A stretch of DNA of 64,000 nucleotides from Ficedula albicollis (GCF_000247815.1 NW_004775881.1:333312-397311); one strand, 5' to 3'. Shown: positions 52,501 through 64,000, counted from the stretch's first letter. Notes: a model not told the origin generated them from the sequence alone. Made by a program: numbers and translations.

Positions 52501-55500
52501 TAGTAACAAATTCATGTTCAAAGCCTATATGTAATATATCCTAAACTGACAGAAGCAAAAGTGTCTATGGCCAAATTGGGATGTCATCTTTTGAATATAG
52601 TTTGCTCATTCCTGCACTGGTCTCCCTCTGATGGAATGTAGTTGTTACACCTCTCTGCTTATTCTTTCAGGGATCCATAGAAAAAAAATGTCGATTTTCT
52701 AAGTTTCTCTATAGGCCACTTCCTTTTGAGGTGGCAGTATTGATAGGTTAAAATCTTTATTGTAGCATATACTGTTGCCATTTCTTGGTTTTCTGTTTTT
52801 GTTCTCTGTGTTTCCCTACACACCTGTTTTGCTCTTCACATTTCTCAGGTTTTGAACTGCTGCAGATAGCTATTTGTTGGGTAATGTAGTGTCTTCTACT
52901 CTGCAGGAAAATAGTTGATTTCCTGGTTTAAGTTAAACATTAATGCTGACCCTTTACAGTATCTTGAGGTTCTATTTGTCCTGTTCTTCAATATCAAATT
53001 CCTATTTCATGTTGTAAATTTTTTGACAGACTACTAGATCACTGCTTAGACTGCTTCTAGTGGTATAAAAAGGTACAGTAAGAAAAAAATCCAACTATGA
53101 GTGCTGGTAATTAGAATAATCCTTTCAAGTGAAAGCAAAGGGAAAAAAAACATTTTCCCACCAGTGGGGATTGAACTTGTCATTGACTCAGGAAAGCGTG
53201 CAGTACCTTAAGATTAGGTCTGAGTTTGGCCTTTTATTAGGATCTCCTTTAAATCATTGTTCTTTGTGTTTTGAGCAACAGACATATGTGAGGGAATATG
53301 TTATGTATAAAAGCACCAATGCCTTAATGTCCTTCGTGTCCTTCACCCAAGACATATGTAAACTGGTGAATTAATTTCCTTCAGAGAGGAAGACATTTTG
53401 GCCTCCAGCTCCTGCATCAGGCCAGTCATGCAGATCACTGACTGGGCCTTCCCTGTGTTTAGTCCACTTTGTCATGTGCTCTTCTCCATTTGGTCTTTTC
53501 ACTCCAAGGTTTGTTGATAGCCTGAAGTTGTTTAGGAATTATGTCTCCTTTTCTATTGCTGTCTCCTAGGTTTCTTTCCTGTAATTAAACTGAGAGAATA
53601 TTTACTTCAATTTTAAAGCTGATAATCATTAAGAGTTAGGATGGTCCAAACAGCCTAGTGGATTCTCATTTAGCTTGCAAATGGATGCATGTCACAGTGA
53701 CACAGAGCAGGCTCTTACTATGTGAAGTCTTTAGAAGTTGCCTTCTCCTCTTGGCCTTGTGAAATTTCCTATTCTCTTATTTATTCTCTCCTCCCTCTTC
53801 CTCACCTTGGATCTAGCTTGTTAGATCAAAGGTTATTTAATTATTTATATGTTTTTTGGCTGCCAGTATTGATTGTGTATTAATGCGTAAGGGCTATGGG
53901 CTTCCAAAATGATTGATTACTGTATTGTGTTGAGCAGCTGAATGCAGGATAAATTGTAGAATGTGGACTTGGAACAAAAATAGTTTTTAAAAGTATCTGC
54001 ACTGCAATCAAAAGGATTCCACCTTTTATTTTGTTAATTAGTATAACATATAGTACCTCACATTAAAACCAGCTCATGGTGATTTTCTTGCCATATGGGT
54101 CATTGCAAATTTGGAGTTGCTTGGTTTGCTGTGCCAGAACTCTTTGTTGACTCTTTACAGTTTTGAATTTCCACATCTTATTTCTAAGGCAGTCCCTCTG
54201 ATGCACATATATTGTTTTTTGCACATATGTTGTTTTTTGCTCATATGTAGATGGGTGAAAAGGTGTATGAATTCAAATAGAACACTACTGTGCCTTTTGC
54301 AAAGAAATTAACAAATGTACAAACCAGGCTTGTATGATGGGAAAAATTTAAAAGACAATTTTATTCCATTTAACTCTTTGTCACACTGAATATCACTTTG
54401 TGCTAAATAATTTTTGATATGACAAGTAAAACAGATGCTGCTCTGAGTTGGTGATCATACAGAAATAAAATGATGATTCATTGTGGGAGTGGGATAAGCA
54501 GGAAAATTTAAACATTGCCTGTTATCTTTTTGGGCCTTATGACCAAGTCTCCTAAGAAAAGAGTAGTGTTCAAAAGCCCAATCCTGGCAGATGGCAAATG
54601 GATCCTGCAGAGTGCAGAACACTTGCCTCACACTGGAATAATTAGTAGGTGGTGAGGATACTTAACCCCTTGCATGAGACACTTCATACATTTTTTGATG
54701 TTTCCTTACCCTGCTGGAGGTTGCCTTGGAAATACTACACTTATTAAGTTAAAGTCTGAACATACACTTGAGGTTTGTCAGTTGTGCTTGTGAATTGAAA
54801 TTATATATTGCCATTATCTTTCCCACAACCTCTTTTCTTTATTGTACTTTCTTGTCAAGTTAAAAAAAAACCACGAGATGAAGAGCTTGGTAACTGACTA
54901 TATTTCTAAACAAACAATTGTTAGACAGCAATTTTCTTGTTCCTTACAGAGTTAATGACTTGTGAGGAGCTGCATTCCATATTGCACTTGGTCCTTCAGG
55001 CTGGGAATATTATGAATGCGGTAAGTGACATCCCAAAGGAAGATGGCTGATGTACCATACTTCCTTGTTAGTGTTGCAGTGCTCTGATGTCATGCCTCAG
55101 CTTCTTATTTGCTCTTTTGCAAATTGTTTCTTTTTAGGGAGGTTATGCTGGCAATGCTGTTGGATTTAAACTTTCGTCACTGCTCAAGCTGGCAGACACA
55201 AAAGCAAACAAACCCGGGATGAGTCTGCTGCATTTTGTTGCTCTGGTATAGAAAATCTATTTTGCTGGTATAAGCAGCTTCTACAAATACAGGTTCATTA
55301 ATTGATAGACAATAAAAGGGACAATGTGCCTCCAAAAAAAGCAGTTTTCTCACAGCTTTGATCTAATCTTCACCTTTCTTCTCCTGCTACAAAATTCACC
55401 AAAAATTACCTCTACCTGGTAATCCTATCCAGAACCCCATGGAAAGCTTAAGTTTTTATATCATATAGAAACTTGCCTTCATCAAACTTCTTAATTGTAG

Positions 55501-58500
55501 ATTTTCTATTTTTGTCCCAAATTCTCACACTTTGGAAGTGGCTTATTTTGATAAAAATTCATTCAGTGCTCCCATTGAATCTTTTGAGCGGACATCTTGA
55601 TAGCTTTTTTCTCCCTCAACAACTGATGTGTGTCATTTTAAAAGCTGCTGTGATGTTTTAAAGCTGCTGCAGACGTTTTCAAGCTATTTTTCCTTCCTTT
55701 CAGACTTTTTGATTTTAGAAGGGAGAGAGTTTAAATGCATCTGTATGGCTTTGGTTACCTTTGTACAAACTGGCTTGACAGATTTCCAGCCAGCGAACTA
55801 TAGGGTATAAATTGGCATTTGTGCAGGAAGCATCATATTTGCTTAAACAATGGCATCAGTAAATTGTTCTTTTCCTGACCTTCCTTATTAATACATCTGG
55901 TTTGTGTTCACTGGTAGGAGCAGCTATTATTTTACACTGCAAAATGGAAGCTGTTTAAATGTGTAAAATTGTGATCCGTGTTTTTCTTTAAGGCGTGTCC
56001 TCCACTCAGTTGTGTTGGGTTTGAATGGGAAGAAAAACAGTGCAGGAGAGAAAACTTTAAGTGCCCTCCCAGAAGGTTTAGAACTGCCAGACTTAGGGAT
56101 TTTGGCACGGTGGTGGAATGTTAATGGATTGTGTGTGTGTTTTGGTTTTGTTCTGTTTGTTTCAGGAAGCCCAAAAGAAAGATGGTGCTCTTCTCAATTT
56201 TTCAGAAAAAATTAGGAGTGTTCATGATGCCGCCAGGTGAGTTAAAAGAAAACTGAAAACTTACGACTGGAATTTCAGTTTTCTTGTTTGTGAAGCAATG
56301 AGCCTTATTCAGGAAAGTCTTGGCACAAAAACAGATCTTTACGAATGTTTACTGTAGCTTTGAGTTCTTCATTTCCATTTACTAGCAGAAGTATGCCTGC
56401 AATGTGCCTTTAGGTATGAGGGTTTTTTATTACATGATTTCCTTAGGTTTTTGGTAATTCTGTCTCTGTCAAATACATGTGCCTGTTCATTACTTTAAAG
56501 GGATTGAACTAAAAGCATGATACTGTTCTTCCTTAAACCAATTTTCATCAGTCTCTGAGCAGGCTGCAATACTTTTCCAAATCTGGTACCAGGGGTAGGT
56601 ACTGGCCTTGGCTTTGCTTAGATACTTTTTGAGGTTTCATTTGCTGTCTTTGTTGGAAAATCTGAAGGGTTTGTGGTTCTGCATTTTTTCAGCTTAAAGT
56701 CTTAAGCTGCATAATTTTAAACTGAAGCTGATTTGTACCTCAATAATTGTATTTACTTTTGTGAGACAGTGTGATCTAAATCTGAAACCTAGAAGCTAGC
56801 AATGCTGAAGTTCTGTTCCTAGTTTTGCTACTTCCGTACTCTTGAGCTTAGGGCAATCTATTTACATTCTTTTCCCAGCTGCAGAATGGATCCAGTTTCT
56901 TAGATCTGATTGAGGGTTAAGTCTGCAAAAGACTGAAATCTTCTGAGGAAAGGAGTGGCCATAGAGTTAATCAGAAAATTTTTGAGAGACCACCTGTGTG
57001 GCTCTCTGCCATCCAACCCACACACCTTTTTGGCAGTTTGCCATGTGACCTGCTGGGGAATGTAGCTTTCCTCAGCATCCAAGCCCCCTGGCAAGGAGGA
57101 GAGGAGAAGTTAGAATCACAAATTTGGTGATACTTATTTTCTAACCACTTTGTTCTTTGATCACATTTGTTAATGCTGAGAATCTTTTGTTGTAACTCAT
57201 GCTGAAGTCTATTCAGGGAGTGCATTCTGTACATGAAAATGAAACAAAATTAAATAGGTACCTCACCACTGGGCATGAGGAAGGTCTTTAGAGAGAACTG
57301 TCATGTACAAGTTGCTCATAAATCCACCCAATTAGAGCATGTTAAAACAGCTACCATTATCTTCTTTATTTTTGTTGTCTTGCCTTCTTTACATGTAGGC
57401 ATCCTCTTCCTCCTTCACAGGCAGAAAAATGTAGCCTGTACTTTCTACTACTTTTCTTAGCTGCAAAAACACCATGTTTTCCCAAAACAGGGAACTAAAC
57501 TTTGCAGATGAAGTATGCAGAGAAAAATCAGCACACATTATATTCATTTGTGTGTGTACTGATAAACTTATGCATGTGTCACTGTCTGCTGCCATGTGTG
57601 TTTCAATCAGGCTGCCACAGGTTCTTCAGCTTAGTGTTTGAAAGTCATGCTGCTGGTGGAACAACCTTAGGGAGGAGCATGTGTACAGTTGTTAGTTCTT
57701 ACCACTTGGCAAACTGTAGCACTTCAATTCCTAGGCAAAACTTAGTTCTCTTTTGAAGGAAATGCGATAGGTTTAGAAGCATTTACCCTTGAAGTGAGCG
57801 GGAGATTGAGGTGGAAACTTGTATGGAGTGTGAGTCACCCAGACAATGCTTAGACTACGCCAGATCAGAGGGGTCTTTACCGTGATCTTCAGTTTCTGAG
57901 TTCCCTTTTCACAGCAGCAGCTTCACTGCTGGTATTTAGTAGAAGGATGAAACATTGTAACTGCGGGGTTGAGACTGTGTGGGTTGCATTGCTGTGACTG
58001 CTTAGAAGAGTGTAACATGCAATTTCATGATGCTACTGCCAAAATCTGTAGTCCTGGTTTATGGTCTCTTGTGGCCCCCTTTTTGTGGTAGGTCCTGCAC
58101 TCAAATAGTGGTGTAGTCTGTTGGACCAAGCAAAGGATCTATCTGAAACAAATTGGCTTTTTCCTTTTCCCAGGTTAATTTTCAGTTTACAGATATGGGT
58201 GGCCATCTTGAAAATGTGTGCTAGGACAGGCACCAGGAGAGAAAAGGAACACCTGGACTGAGGCATGGCAGCACTAATCTTTCTAAGGTTAGGTGGATAG
58301 GGTGAGTAGGACTGGCTGGAGTTAATCAAGAGAACACACCCCATGGGAATCTTTTCAGGTTGCAAATAAGAATAAATGTGCTTATCTCTCTCCTAATTTT
58401 CAGTGTCTACTCTGGAAAGATTTCCTAAACAGGCAGATCTTGTTTGATAGCCCGTTTGCACCTCATGTCAAGCATTCACTTTTGCAGCATGTTGTGGCTA

Positions 58501-61500
58501 ACCTGTGGGCCACTCCTCCTTTGATAAACATTCTCTGTATATGCTATTTTTAGGTTATCCATTGATAGTATAGAAGCAGAGCTCCACTCACTGTCTGTGA
58601 AGACAAGATCTGTTAAAGACAGTATCAGACGAGACCCAAAACTCTTTCACCAGATGGAAAACTTTCTCCAGGTTTGTAGCATATCTGTGTTAATGTGTTA
58701 CTGTTGCCTGAATACAGCAGTATTACTCAGCTGAATGTAATTTGTGTGGACCTGTTAATAAACAGAAGCACTGTTTTAATATACCTAGCCCGTCAGTTGT
58801 ACTAAGGTGTTCCAGCCTCATGCTGTTTGTCAAGTAAGAGTGTTGGAAGGGCTGTGTTTTTACAGGGTGGAATATTGAGTGTACATTGCCCAAGGCTTGT
58901 TAGGCAAGTGTGTTTAGTGCATGCAAAATTACTGATGAAGATTAGTAGTTAAAATATAAGACAATTTGGAGTGATCTCTGGTTTTGTACTTTGCAGCTGC
59001 CCGAAATATAATGTCTGCTTGTTCTGTTATTTGGGAGTACCTCAGTTTTAGCTGTGAGTGTCCTGTGCGTATGAATCTTGATTGCTGGGTGGCTGAAAGC
59101 TGGAAGGTTAAGAGACTCTTTCCTCTACTAATTTACCCTTAACACAGAGTCTCTTATTTAGACTCATACCATTATATAGGTGCGGGTTCTCCTTTTTTAA
59201 ATTTTATTAAGTACTGCAGTGATTTTACAGGCCTGGATGTATATAGCACTTACCTTGGAAGCAGAGTTCCTGGTATTTTCTTAGTATATGGTGATGCCTC
59301 GAAAAATAAATTTTCGAAATTTTATTAAAATTAAATTATTTTTTTTCTGTTTCATGCTACAGGTAATTATTAAAAGTGAGAAGGCAGGTGTTGATCTGGA
59401 ACTTAACCCACACTGATTTTTCAACTTGCAAATGTAGCTAATAGTCCCTGTAGTTTTTCAGGACATGAAAAGCTCATGAAGAAAGGGGCAGGTTAAGATT
59501 GAACTACCTGTCCTCATTCACTCTGAATTGTTGGCTTTTATCCATTGCACCCAGACGCTTTAATGTTATGTTTTAACATGTTCGGGATTTAAAAAAAAAA
59601 ATTAATAGGTGTTTTTATTTAACACTACAACCTTGTTTAGGCCACATTCCAAAAGAAATGTTGGGGAAAAATAGAATTTTAAAAATGCATACCTTACATA
59701 AACACTTCCGGATTTTTTTTCTAAATTGCAAATGATAACCAAGCTGATCCAAAAGTCAGCTTTAATTATTTGTGAATAAATCCCTGAAATATGTAGGAGG
59801 AACTATTTTTTGATATATGCTTTTATCAGTTGTCCAGTTTATCTTCAGTCCAGGTTTTATTGTGGGCGCTTTTTTCACTCTTTTTTCTTTTTTTTTTTTT
59901 CTTAAGACTAGCAAATCATATTTGTTCCTATCCTAGTGGTATAATTTTCCAAGTAATTCCTGAATGCAGGTTTGGATTAAGTGGTCACCAGTGCCTCCAG
60001 CTGCATTTTCCCACCCCAGTGCTACATTATGAAAAATATTTAGGTGACTATGAGTTAGAGAAGAGATTGGTCTGCAAAATTAACTTTTCTTCTCAGGTTA
60101 CTTTGAGCTACAGGTGGTGTCAGATGTGGGATTGCGCAAGAATAGAAGTGGATAGCTGGTGATGCAGATAGAGGAGATGGGGCAGCTGATATAAGTGTTT
60201 TGAGCAGTTCTGCTTCTCGAAGTCTAATCACAGCCTTATTCTCTTCCTCCTGAATCTTCTTCCAAACTACTCCCATCCTGTCTGTATTGCTCTACACTTA
60301 CGATTCAAAGTGCTACTTTGTGGGACATTTTCTGGATGTCTTAAAATCCACGTATTTTCAGTGGTTCCTTACCTTTCAAGCATGAAAACCTTTTTTGTTG
60401 TGGTCTAGGGTCACCTTAGGAAGGAATTGATTTTGTGATGTATATCCATGAATCAGTTCACATGTGTTTTTTGAAAAGTGGGGAGGAGGAATTAATCCTT
60501 TATGCTTAGTTGAATGTTAAGGGGGAAATGGGAAAATAAGGAATGAGGAGCTTTTAAGGCGCTCCCAGAAGGTCTATCAGTGTTCTAGTACAGTCTTTGA
60601 TTTTACTTATCTAAAATCTAAAGCTGTAAATTTATTCAAGGGCTTTTGAGTTTTTTCCTGGTTTCCATCCTAGTTTCCATCACTAGAATGTACATTTTGA
60701 TTGATCCATTTTTCCTAACCTTCTTTACGCAGTTTGCTGAAATGGCATGTTTCCTTTTGTTAGTACAAGTTCTCTTTCAAAATGTTAATTTCCTGGGCTC
60801 CGTAACAACTTCTAGGTTGGAACACAAATTTTCCTAAGTTCCTAATATATACATGACCTCTTGTGACTTTAATTTTTCTGTCTGGTTCACGTGTGTATGG
60901 TTTTTGCTGCAGTTTGCTATAAGGTATCTAAAGGAACTTGAGCACCAGAAAGGAGAATTGCAAAAGGAGGGAAATGCTCTCATTGACTTTTTCTGTGAAG
61001 ACAAAGAAACTATGAAGTTGGATGAATGTTTCCAGATATTTAGGGACTTCTGCATAAGATTCAACACGGCTGTTAAGGTAAGAGCACTGAATGAGGTTCT
61101 CACACTTAAAATTAATATTGGCTCACAATAATTAGGTTATTCTGCTTAAGGAGCATTTTGTATCTTGTAGTATTTGATCTATTTGTTCAAATGGCTACAG
61201 ATAACCACACTCCTGGAAGCATTCCTTGCCAGAAGCCAGGTGGAAAATGGCCATTGTGAGCAGCCCTGCTGCTCTGCATCTTGTTTTAGGCGAGTGAGAC
61301 CACTGGGATGATACATCAGTGTTGTTCATTGGCCTGCTTGTAAGTGGGCACTTCCCATCTCTTTTGGTGAGGTGGCTGGTGTCTGCTAAGCTGAGCTGTG
61401 AGACAGATTGCACAGACTTCCTGACTACAGCTCGCTGCTTAGGCTTGGCCTGCTAGTATTGGATTGTTGGAAGGGCCTTGAGGTGTGGCACGCCATTCCT

Positions 61501-64000
61501 TGGATGTACCTGCCTGAATCTGCACTAGCTCGGGCTCTCCGCTGCCTTCCTTTATATGGCTAGAGGCACTTTACCAAGTAAAGTAAGGGCTGTGTATTCT
61601 ATTTTTTCCTTTCAAAGGATTTTTGTGGGTGAGATTAAGAAGTGAAACAGGCCTATGGCAGCAAGGTACCTTATCCCCAGTGTGAGCATTCATTCACCAA
61701 GTACCATGAATTGGTCCTAAATAATTCAGAAAACATGCTAAGGTGGAGGAGCAGTATTGATGTTGGTTACAGTTTTGGTTCAGCAAAGTCTGCCTATTGT
61801 TACAGATATTTCTTAGGTCTCTATAAATAGCATGAATTAGATGGATCAGTTACCCTTTTGCAATCTGCATTTGACAGCACTTTGGATAAAAGCTTTGGTT
61901 CAGAAAAAAAAAGTCTTGATTCGTAGCGAGGTGACAGGATGTTCAGCTGATATGCCTGTTGTACCGTTAGTTTACCTATCCTTTACCACCCAAGACAGCA
62001 CATGATTACATGAGGGTGAACATTGCACAAATGTATAAAACCAAATGGTGATAGATATTGCAGCTTAGTTTAGCAAGAGGTGACTTCATCCATGTATGTT
62101 CAAATATTGAGGATTGAGGATTTCATTCATAGTCACATATTACAAGTGGTTGTTGGATAGCTGTGACTTTTGAGGTTCTCTCTCTGTGGTAAGCAACTAC
62201 ACTCTAAAAAATGACAAATTGGACTCTTACTTGCAAATTTTGAGCTTTGCTGATATTCACAGTAAATCACTGCTAATTATTTTAGTAAAAAGGTTTTACT
62301 GTGTTGTCTTTCAAATTCAAACTACCTCTTCTATGGCTTTCTGAACCAGAGTCCCTCAGCTTAGCTGCCAAAATCTCCATCCTGTCCTGGGCAACCTCTC
62401 TACTACAGTTGCCAGTTTTTGAAACCAGCAGTGATTATGAGATCCAAAAGCGGAGTGATACATTGATGGTGCTTGAATGGTGTCAGTTGATGTCTAAGTA
62501 TTGTGAGGCATTGTGTTAACTTTTCTATTTGCTTTCATACGCAATTAAGCAATGCCTTTTCACAAAATTTTCAGTCTGTAATGTTAGAGGAAAGTAGGAC
62601 TGTGTTGAAATTGGACTTGCTGAGGAACAATTGCAGCTGTAGTAAGGTAGGTTGGAAAAACCACGTTGGCTGTGAGCTGGTCAAACAAGTTTGTCTTAAA
62701 ATATGAATATAAATATTAGTTTACTCACCTGATAAGACTGCTACCTTTTAAACTTAATGAGGACTTGATGCTCTCCATCTTATATCTGGAGCTCTTCGGC
62801 TCAACCAAGGAGCTGTTGGGCACTGGAACAGCTTCTCAGGGAAGAGGTCATGGCACCAAGCCTGATAGAATTCAAGCAGTGTTTGGACAATGCTGTCAGT
62901 GACTCTTGGGGATGGTCCTGTCCAGGACCAGGGGTTAAATTCAGTGATCCCTGTGGGTCCCTTCCAACTCACCATATACTGTAATTCTAAGGTGGGACAT
63001 CTGCTTGAGTTTGATGGGTCAATTTGTTGGTCTTTGCGAGGTCTGGTGCATTTTTTTTGTGCATGCTGACCAGATGGTTGTGTTAACCCTTTTAGTATGC
63101 AAGGAGCTGCTGTTGATAGGGTTAATGGTTGCACGCTATGCTTTCCACAGTGATCTCATGTTTGTGTATGTATTGGAGGTTGGGAGTGGGTGATAGCAAT
63201 GGGAGCTAACTTCAATGGGAAGAAATAAAGGGAGAGAGGAAGGAGTGTGTCTTGTTCTTGTGCATAGAACACTGTCCTCTGAGACAGGTATTTGTGATTT
63301 TCTTCCTTCAGGAGAATAGGGAGCGAGAGATCCAGGAACTTCATAGTCTGCAAAGGCGAAAGGAGCTGGAGGAGAAGCGTCGATCCTGGGCAGCTGGAGA
63401 GCTTGGGAGCTTTGGGCGGAGCAGCAGTGAAAATGATGTAGAGATGTTGGCTAAAAACAGACTTGGACAATTTCTTCCCTTCTTGCAGCAGAGGCCTCAA
63501 AGCCCTTTGTACAGAAACACAAATTCCAGACGCTCTCGACTTTCTTTGGGGATGACTGCAGACAGGGAGTTGCAGAGTTTCCTGGAAATCTCAAAAGATG
63601 AGGATCCAAACAAGTTTAACAGCCTTCCACGTGCAAACACCCGACAAGCAAGACCAAATGTAGCCTGGACAGAATCCAAAGAAACAAGGGATCTCAACTT
63701 AAATACCTTGCACTTACAACAACAGTCTGAAATGGAAGTGAAAAGTGGTGGCCCTGTGCAGGTGCCTCCAGCTCAGCCTAGTCATCTCAGCAGCTTAGCC
63801 AGTCCTGGTGCCCATTACTCACAGAGGGGCACTGATTACAGCTTGCACACTTCCAACCTGTCCTGTGAGGAGTCCACAGATATAAATGCTCTGGCCCTTG
63901 CAATTGAGGAGCATGAACTTGTTAAAGGGTTACGTAAATTTGATATTCAAGGAGCAAAACCTGCAGAAGATGCACCTTTAATGTATTTAGAGGATGCTGG
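37100..64000 (+). CDS. FHDC1: FH2 domain-containing protein 1 / inverted formin 1, N-terminal 685 residues, partial
   Basis: FHDC1 (INF1) is a formin whose FH1-FH2 region lies at the N terminus, ahead of a long tail reported to bind microtubules. It remodels actin and microtubules and affects Golgi and primary-cilium organisation. Coding exons: 37100-37582, 43845-43906, 44408-44510, 52038-52123, 52201-52301, 54950-55020, 55138-55245, 56166-56236, 58554-58671, 60913-61077 and 63312-64000 (open at the window end). All are GT-AG and phases agree throughout, giving 685 codons plus 2 nt. Landmarks: poly-Pro FH1 (residues ~43-82), FH2 from ~93 to ~456 with NIGIFLKQF (region of the actin-contacting Ile of mDia1/Bni1), GNIMNAGGYAGN and [14 protein letters not shown] (formin GN-x-MN and Lys-region motifs), then a charged segment and Ser-rich tail. 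The start [10 protein letters not shown] matches the mammalian N terminus. No break was seen. Confidence 0.94.
37583..43844 (+). other. FHDC1: FHDC1 intron
   Basis: Intron of 6.3 kb. Unique-looking sequence; a weak MIR-like resemblance around 39.6 kb is too uncertain to call. No exon is recognised. Confidence 0.75.
43845..43906 (+). CDS. FHDC1: FHDC1 coding exon 2 (FH2)
   Basis: 62 nt encode [20 protein letters not shown] plus a split Lys codon. The NIGIFLKQF segment aligns with the formin NLSIFLGSF motif whose Ile contacts actin. Acceptor GTCTCTCAG, donor AA|GTAAGA. Confidence 0.95.
43907..44407 (+). other. FHDC1: FHDC1 intron
   Basis: A 501-bp intron ending in TTTTTTCAAG. Nothing else seen. 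Confidence 0.85.
44408..44510 (+). CDS. FHDC1: FHDC1 coding exon 3 (FH2)
   Basis: 103 nt completing the Lys codon and encoding [20 protein letters not shown] and [14 protein letters not shown]. It corresponds to the FH2 segment with the conserved L-x-x-FLKxLPE motif. The acceptor is CAAG and the donor GAG|GTAAAT. Confidence 0.95.
44511..52037 (+). other. FHDC1: FHDC1 intron
   Basis: Largest FHDC1 intron seen (7.5 kb). It contains an AAT/ACT-rich microsatellite at ~48,966-49,028. No exon or gene is recognised. Confidence 0.75.
48966..49028. repeat. AAT/ACT-type simple repeat
   Basis: Imperfect runs of AATACT, ACT and AAAAT units (ATAATACTAATAATACTAAT...). Typical interrupted trinucleotide microsatellite. 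Confidence 0.85.
52038..52123 (+). CDS. FHDC1: FHDC1 coding exon 4 (FH2)
   Basis: 86 nt encoding [20 protein letters not shown] and MYLLIQVP, ending in a split Asn codon (AA|C). Matches the FH2 L-x-x-ADxFxxxLxxVP region. Only 77 nt separate it from the next exon. Confidence 0.95.
52201..52301 (+). CDS. FHDC1: FHDC1 coding exon 5 (FH2)
   Basis: 101 nt encoding [20 protein letters not shown] and [13 protein letters not shown], ending with the first base of a Glu codon. The preceding 77-nt intron (52,124-52,200) is unusually short but has normal ends (GTAAGG...CTCCAG). Confidence 0.95.
52302..54949 (+). other. FHDC1: FHDC1 intron
   Basis: Intron of 2.6 kb with a short 18-bp tandem repeat at 54,204-54,248. 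Nothing else seen. Confidence 0.8.
54204..54248. repeat. 18-bp tandem repeat, 2.5 copies
   Basis: Units CACATATATTGTTTTTTG, CACATATGTTGTTTTTTG and partial CTCATATGT follow one another directly. Confidence 0.85.
54950..55020 (+). CDS. FHDC1: FHDC1 coding exon 6 (FH2 core)
   Basis: 71 nt encoding [20 protein letters not shown] followed by IMNA. It carries the first half of the formin signature GN-x-MNAG. Phase 0 at its end, donor GCG|GTAAGT. Confidence 0.96.
55138..55245 (+). CDS. FHDC1: FHDC1 coding exon 7 (FH2 core)
   Basis: 36 codons: [36 protein letters not shown]. It is the most conserved formin block, including the KLxDTK motif. The last codon is CTG (Leu), where human has Gln (CAG). 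The change also makes the donor CTG|GTATAG, weaker than CAG|GT. Confidence 0.95.
55246..56165 (+). other. FHDC1: FHDC1 intron
   Basis: A 0.92-kb intron with nothing recognised. The acceptor is TTTCAG at 56,160-56,165. Confidence 0.85.
56166..56236 (+). CDS. FHDC1: FHDC1 coding exon 8 (FH2)
   Basis: 71 nt: [23 protein letters not shown] plus a split Arg codon. Aligns with the FH2 segment after LLHFVA. Donor AG|GTGAGT. Confidence 0.94.
56237..58553 (+). other. FHDC1: FHDC1 intron
   Basis: Intron of 2.3 kb containing a degenerate MIR-like SINE at ~56,770-56,900. Confidence 0.8.
56770..56900 (+). mobile_element. Degenerate MIR-like SINE
   Basis: GTTCCTAGTTTTGCTACTTCC, then TTAGGGCAATCTATTTACATTC and CCCAGCTGCAGAATGG follow the MIR order (TTCxxGCTCTGCCACTTAC, TTGGGCAAGTxACTTAACCTC, CATCTGTAAAATGG). 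Divergence is high. Confidence 0.5.
58554..58671 (+). CDS. FHDC1: FHDC1 coding exon 9 (FH2 C-terminal helices)
   Basis: 118 nt completing Arg and encoding [20 protein letters not shown] and [19 protein letters not shown]. Predicted helical and coiled, as in the FH2 post domain. Donor CAG|GTTTGT. Confidence 0.94.
58672..60912 (+). other. FHDC1: FHDC1 intron
   Basis: Intron of 2.2 kb, AT-rich, no gene or clear repeat recognised. Confidence 0.8.
60913..61077 (+). CDS. FHDC1: FHDC1 coding exon 10 (end of FH2)
   Basis: 55 codons: [55 protein letters not shown]. It contains the conserved FFCED and FxxIFRDFC features that close the FH2 domain. Phase 0-0. Confidence 0.96.
61078..63311 (+). other. 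FHDC1: FHDC1 intron
   Basis: Intron of 2.2 kb with a CR1 3' fragment at ~62,805-62,989. Confidence 0.8.
62805..62989 (+). mobile_element. CR1 LINE 3' terminal fragment
   Basis: CTGGAACAGCTTCTCAGGGA, then TTCAAGCAGTGTTTGGACAA, and TGATCCCTGTGGGTCCCTTCCAACTCA followed by a degraded ATTCTATG-type end: the last ~190 bp of a CR1 copy, heavily 5'-truncated and sense to FHDC1. It differs from the 5.4-kb copy and belongs to another CR1 subfamily. Confidence 0.88.
63312..64000 (+). CDS. FHDC1: FHDC1 last seen coding exon (C-terminal tail, runs off the window)
   Basis: An open frame of 229 codons plus 2 nt without a stop. It begins [20 protein letters not shown], a charged helical stretch, followed by [20 protein letters not shown], conserved with mammals. 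Beyond this the tail is Ser/Pro/Gln-rich and less conserved, with [20 protein letters not shown] and [10 protein letters not shown] still recognisable. In mammals this exon continues for several hundred residues and includes the microtubule-binding region, which must lie beyond the window. Confidence 0.94.

Noticed and set aside
62754..63134. 126-codon minus-strand open frame.
   Set aside because: It is the antisense of a CR1 3' end plus intron.

Overview
This window is vertebrate nuclear DNA, most likely from a bird. It shows small coding exons with GT-AG introns, CR1 LINE 3' ends with the avian-type tail (ATTCTGTG-like repeats), LTR remnants resembling avian endogenous retroviruses, and low repeat density. 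A passerine is possible, because the LTR-like block near 26.0-26.9 kb resembles passerine LTRs as I remember them; that is not proven.

Two protein-coding genes lie head-to-tail on the + strand. Positions 1-25,245 hold the 3' part of ARFIP1 (arfaptin-1): seven coding exons (252-23,800) encode 343 residues that end at the natural stop and correspond to human residues 31-373. A ~1.45 kb 3' UTR follows. Positions ~31.2-64.0 kb hold the 5' part of FHDC1 (inverted formin 1): a probable CpG-island promoter (~31.2-32.95 kb), a first coding exon at 37,100, and then ten more coding exons, the last running off the window. Together they encode 685 residues: a short FH1, the whole FH2 domain and the start of the C-terminal tail. 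ARFIP1 followed by FHDC1 in the same orientation is also the order on human 4q31.3.

The two genes share no biochemical pathway in any direct sense. Arfaptin-1 is a BAR-domain protein of the trans-Golgi network, and FHDC1 is an actin- and microtubule-acting formin reported to affect Golgi and cilium organisation.

The non-coding sequence contains two CR1 3' fragments, two ancient MIR-like SINEs, and a ~0.8 kb sequence present twice (17.9 kb and 28.4 kb). One of these copies carries a complete solo LTR (480 bp, TG...CA ends, 5-bp target duplication), and the other preserves the empty site. A tiny retroviral remnant near 7.5 kb keeps an exact 18-nt tRNA-Gly primer-binding site. A second LTR-like block lies in the intergenic region.

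Three pure poly-G tracts (128, 717 and 481 nt) are almost certainly assembly or base-calling artefacts. Two of them are flanked by 29-bp duplicated sequence that marks a false join, and the third sits inside the FHDC1 CpG island and may hide its first exon. Long poly-Pro/poly-Gly open frames there are not genes. I found no previously undescribed biological system. The most informative unexpected features are the solo LTR with its natural empty site, the orphan primer-binding site and the poly-G misjoins.
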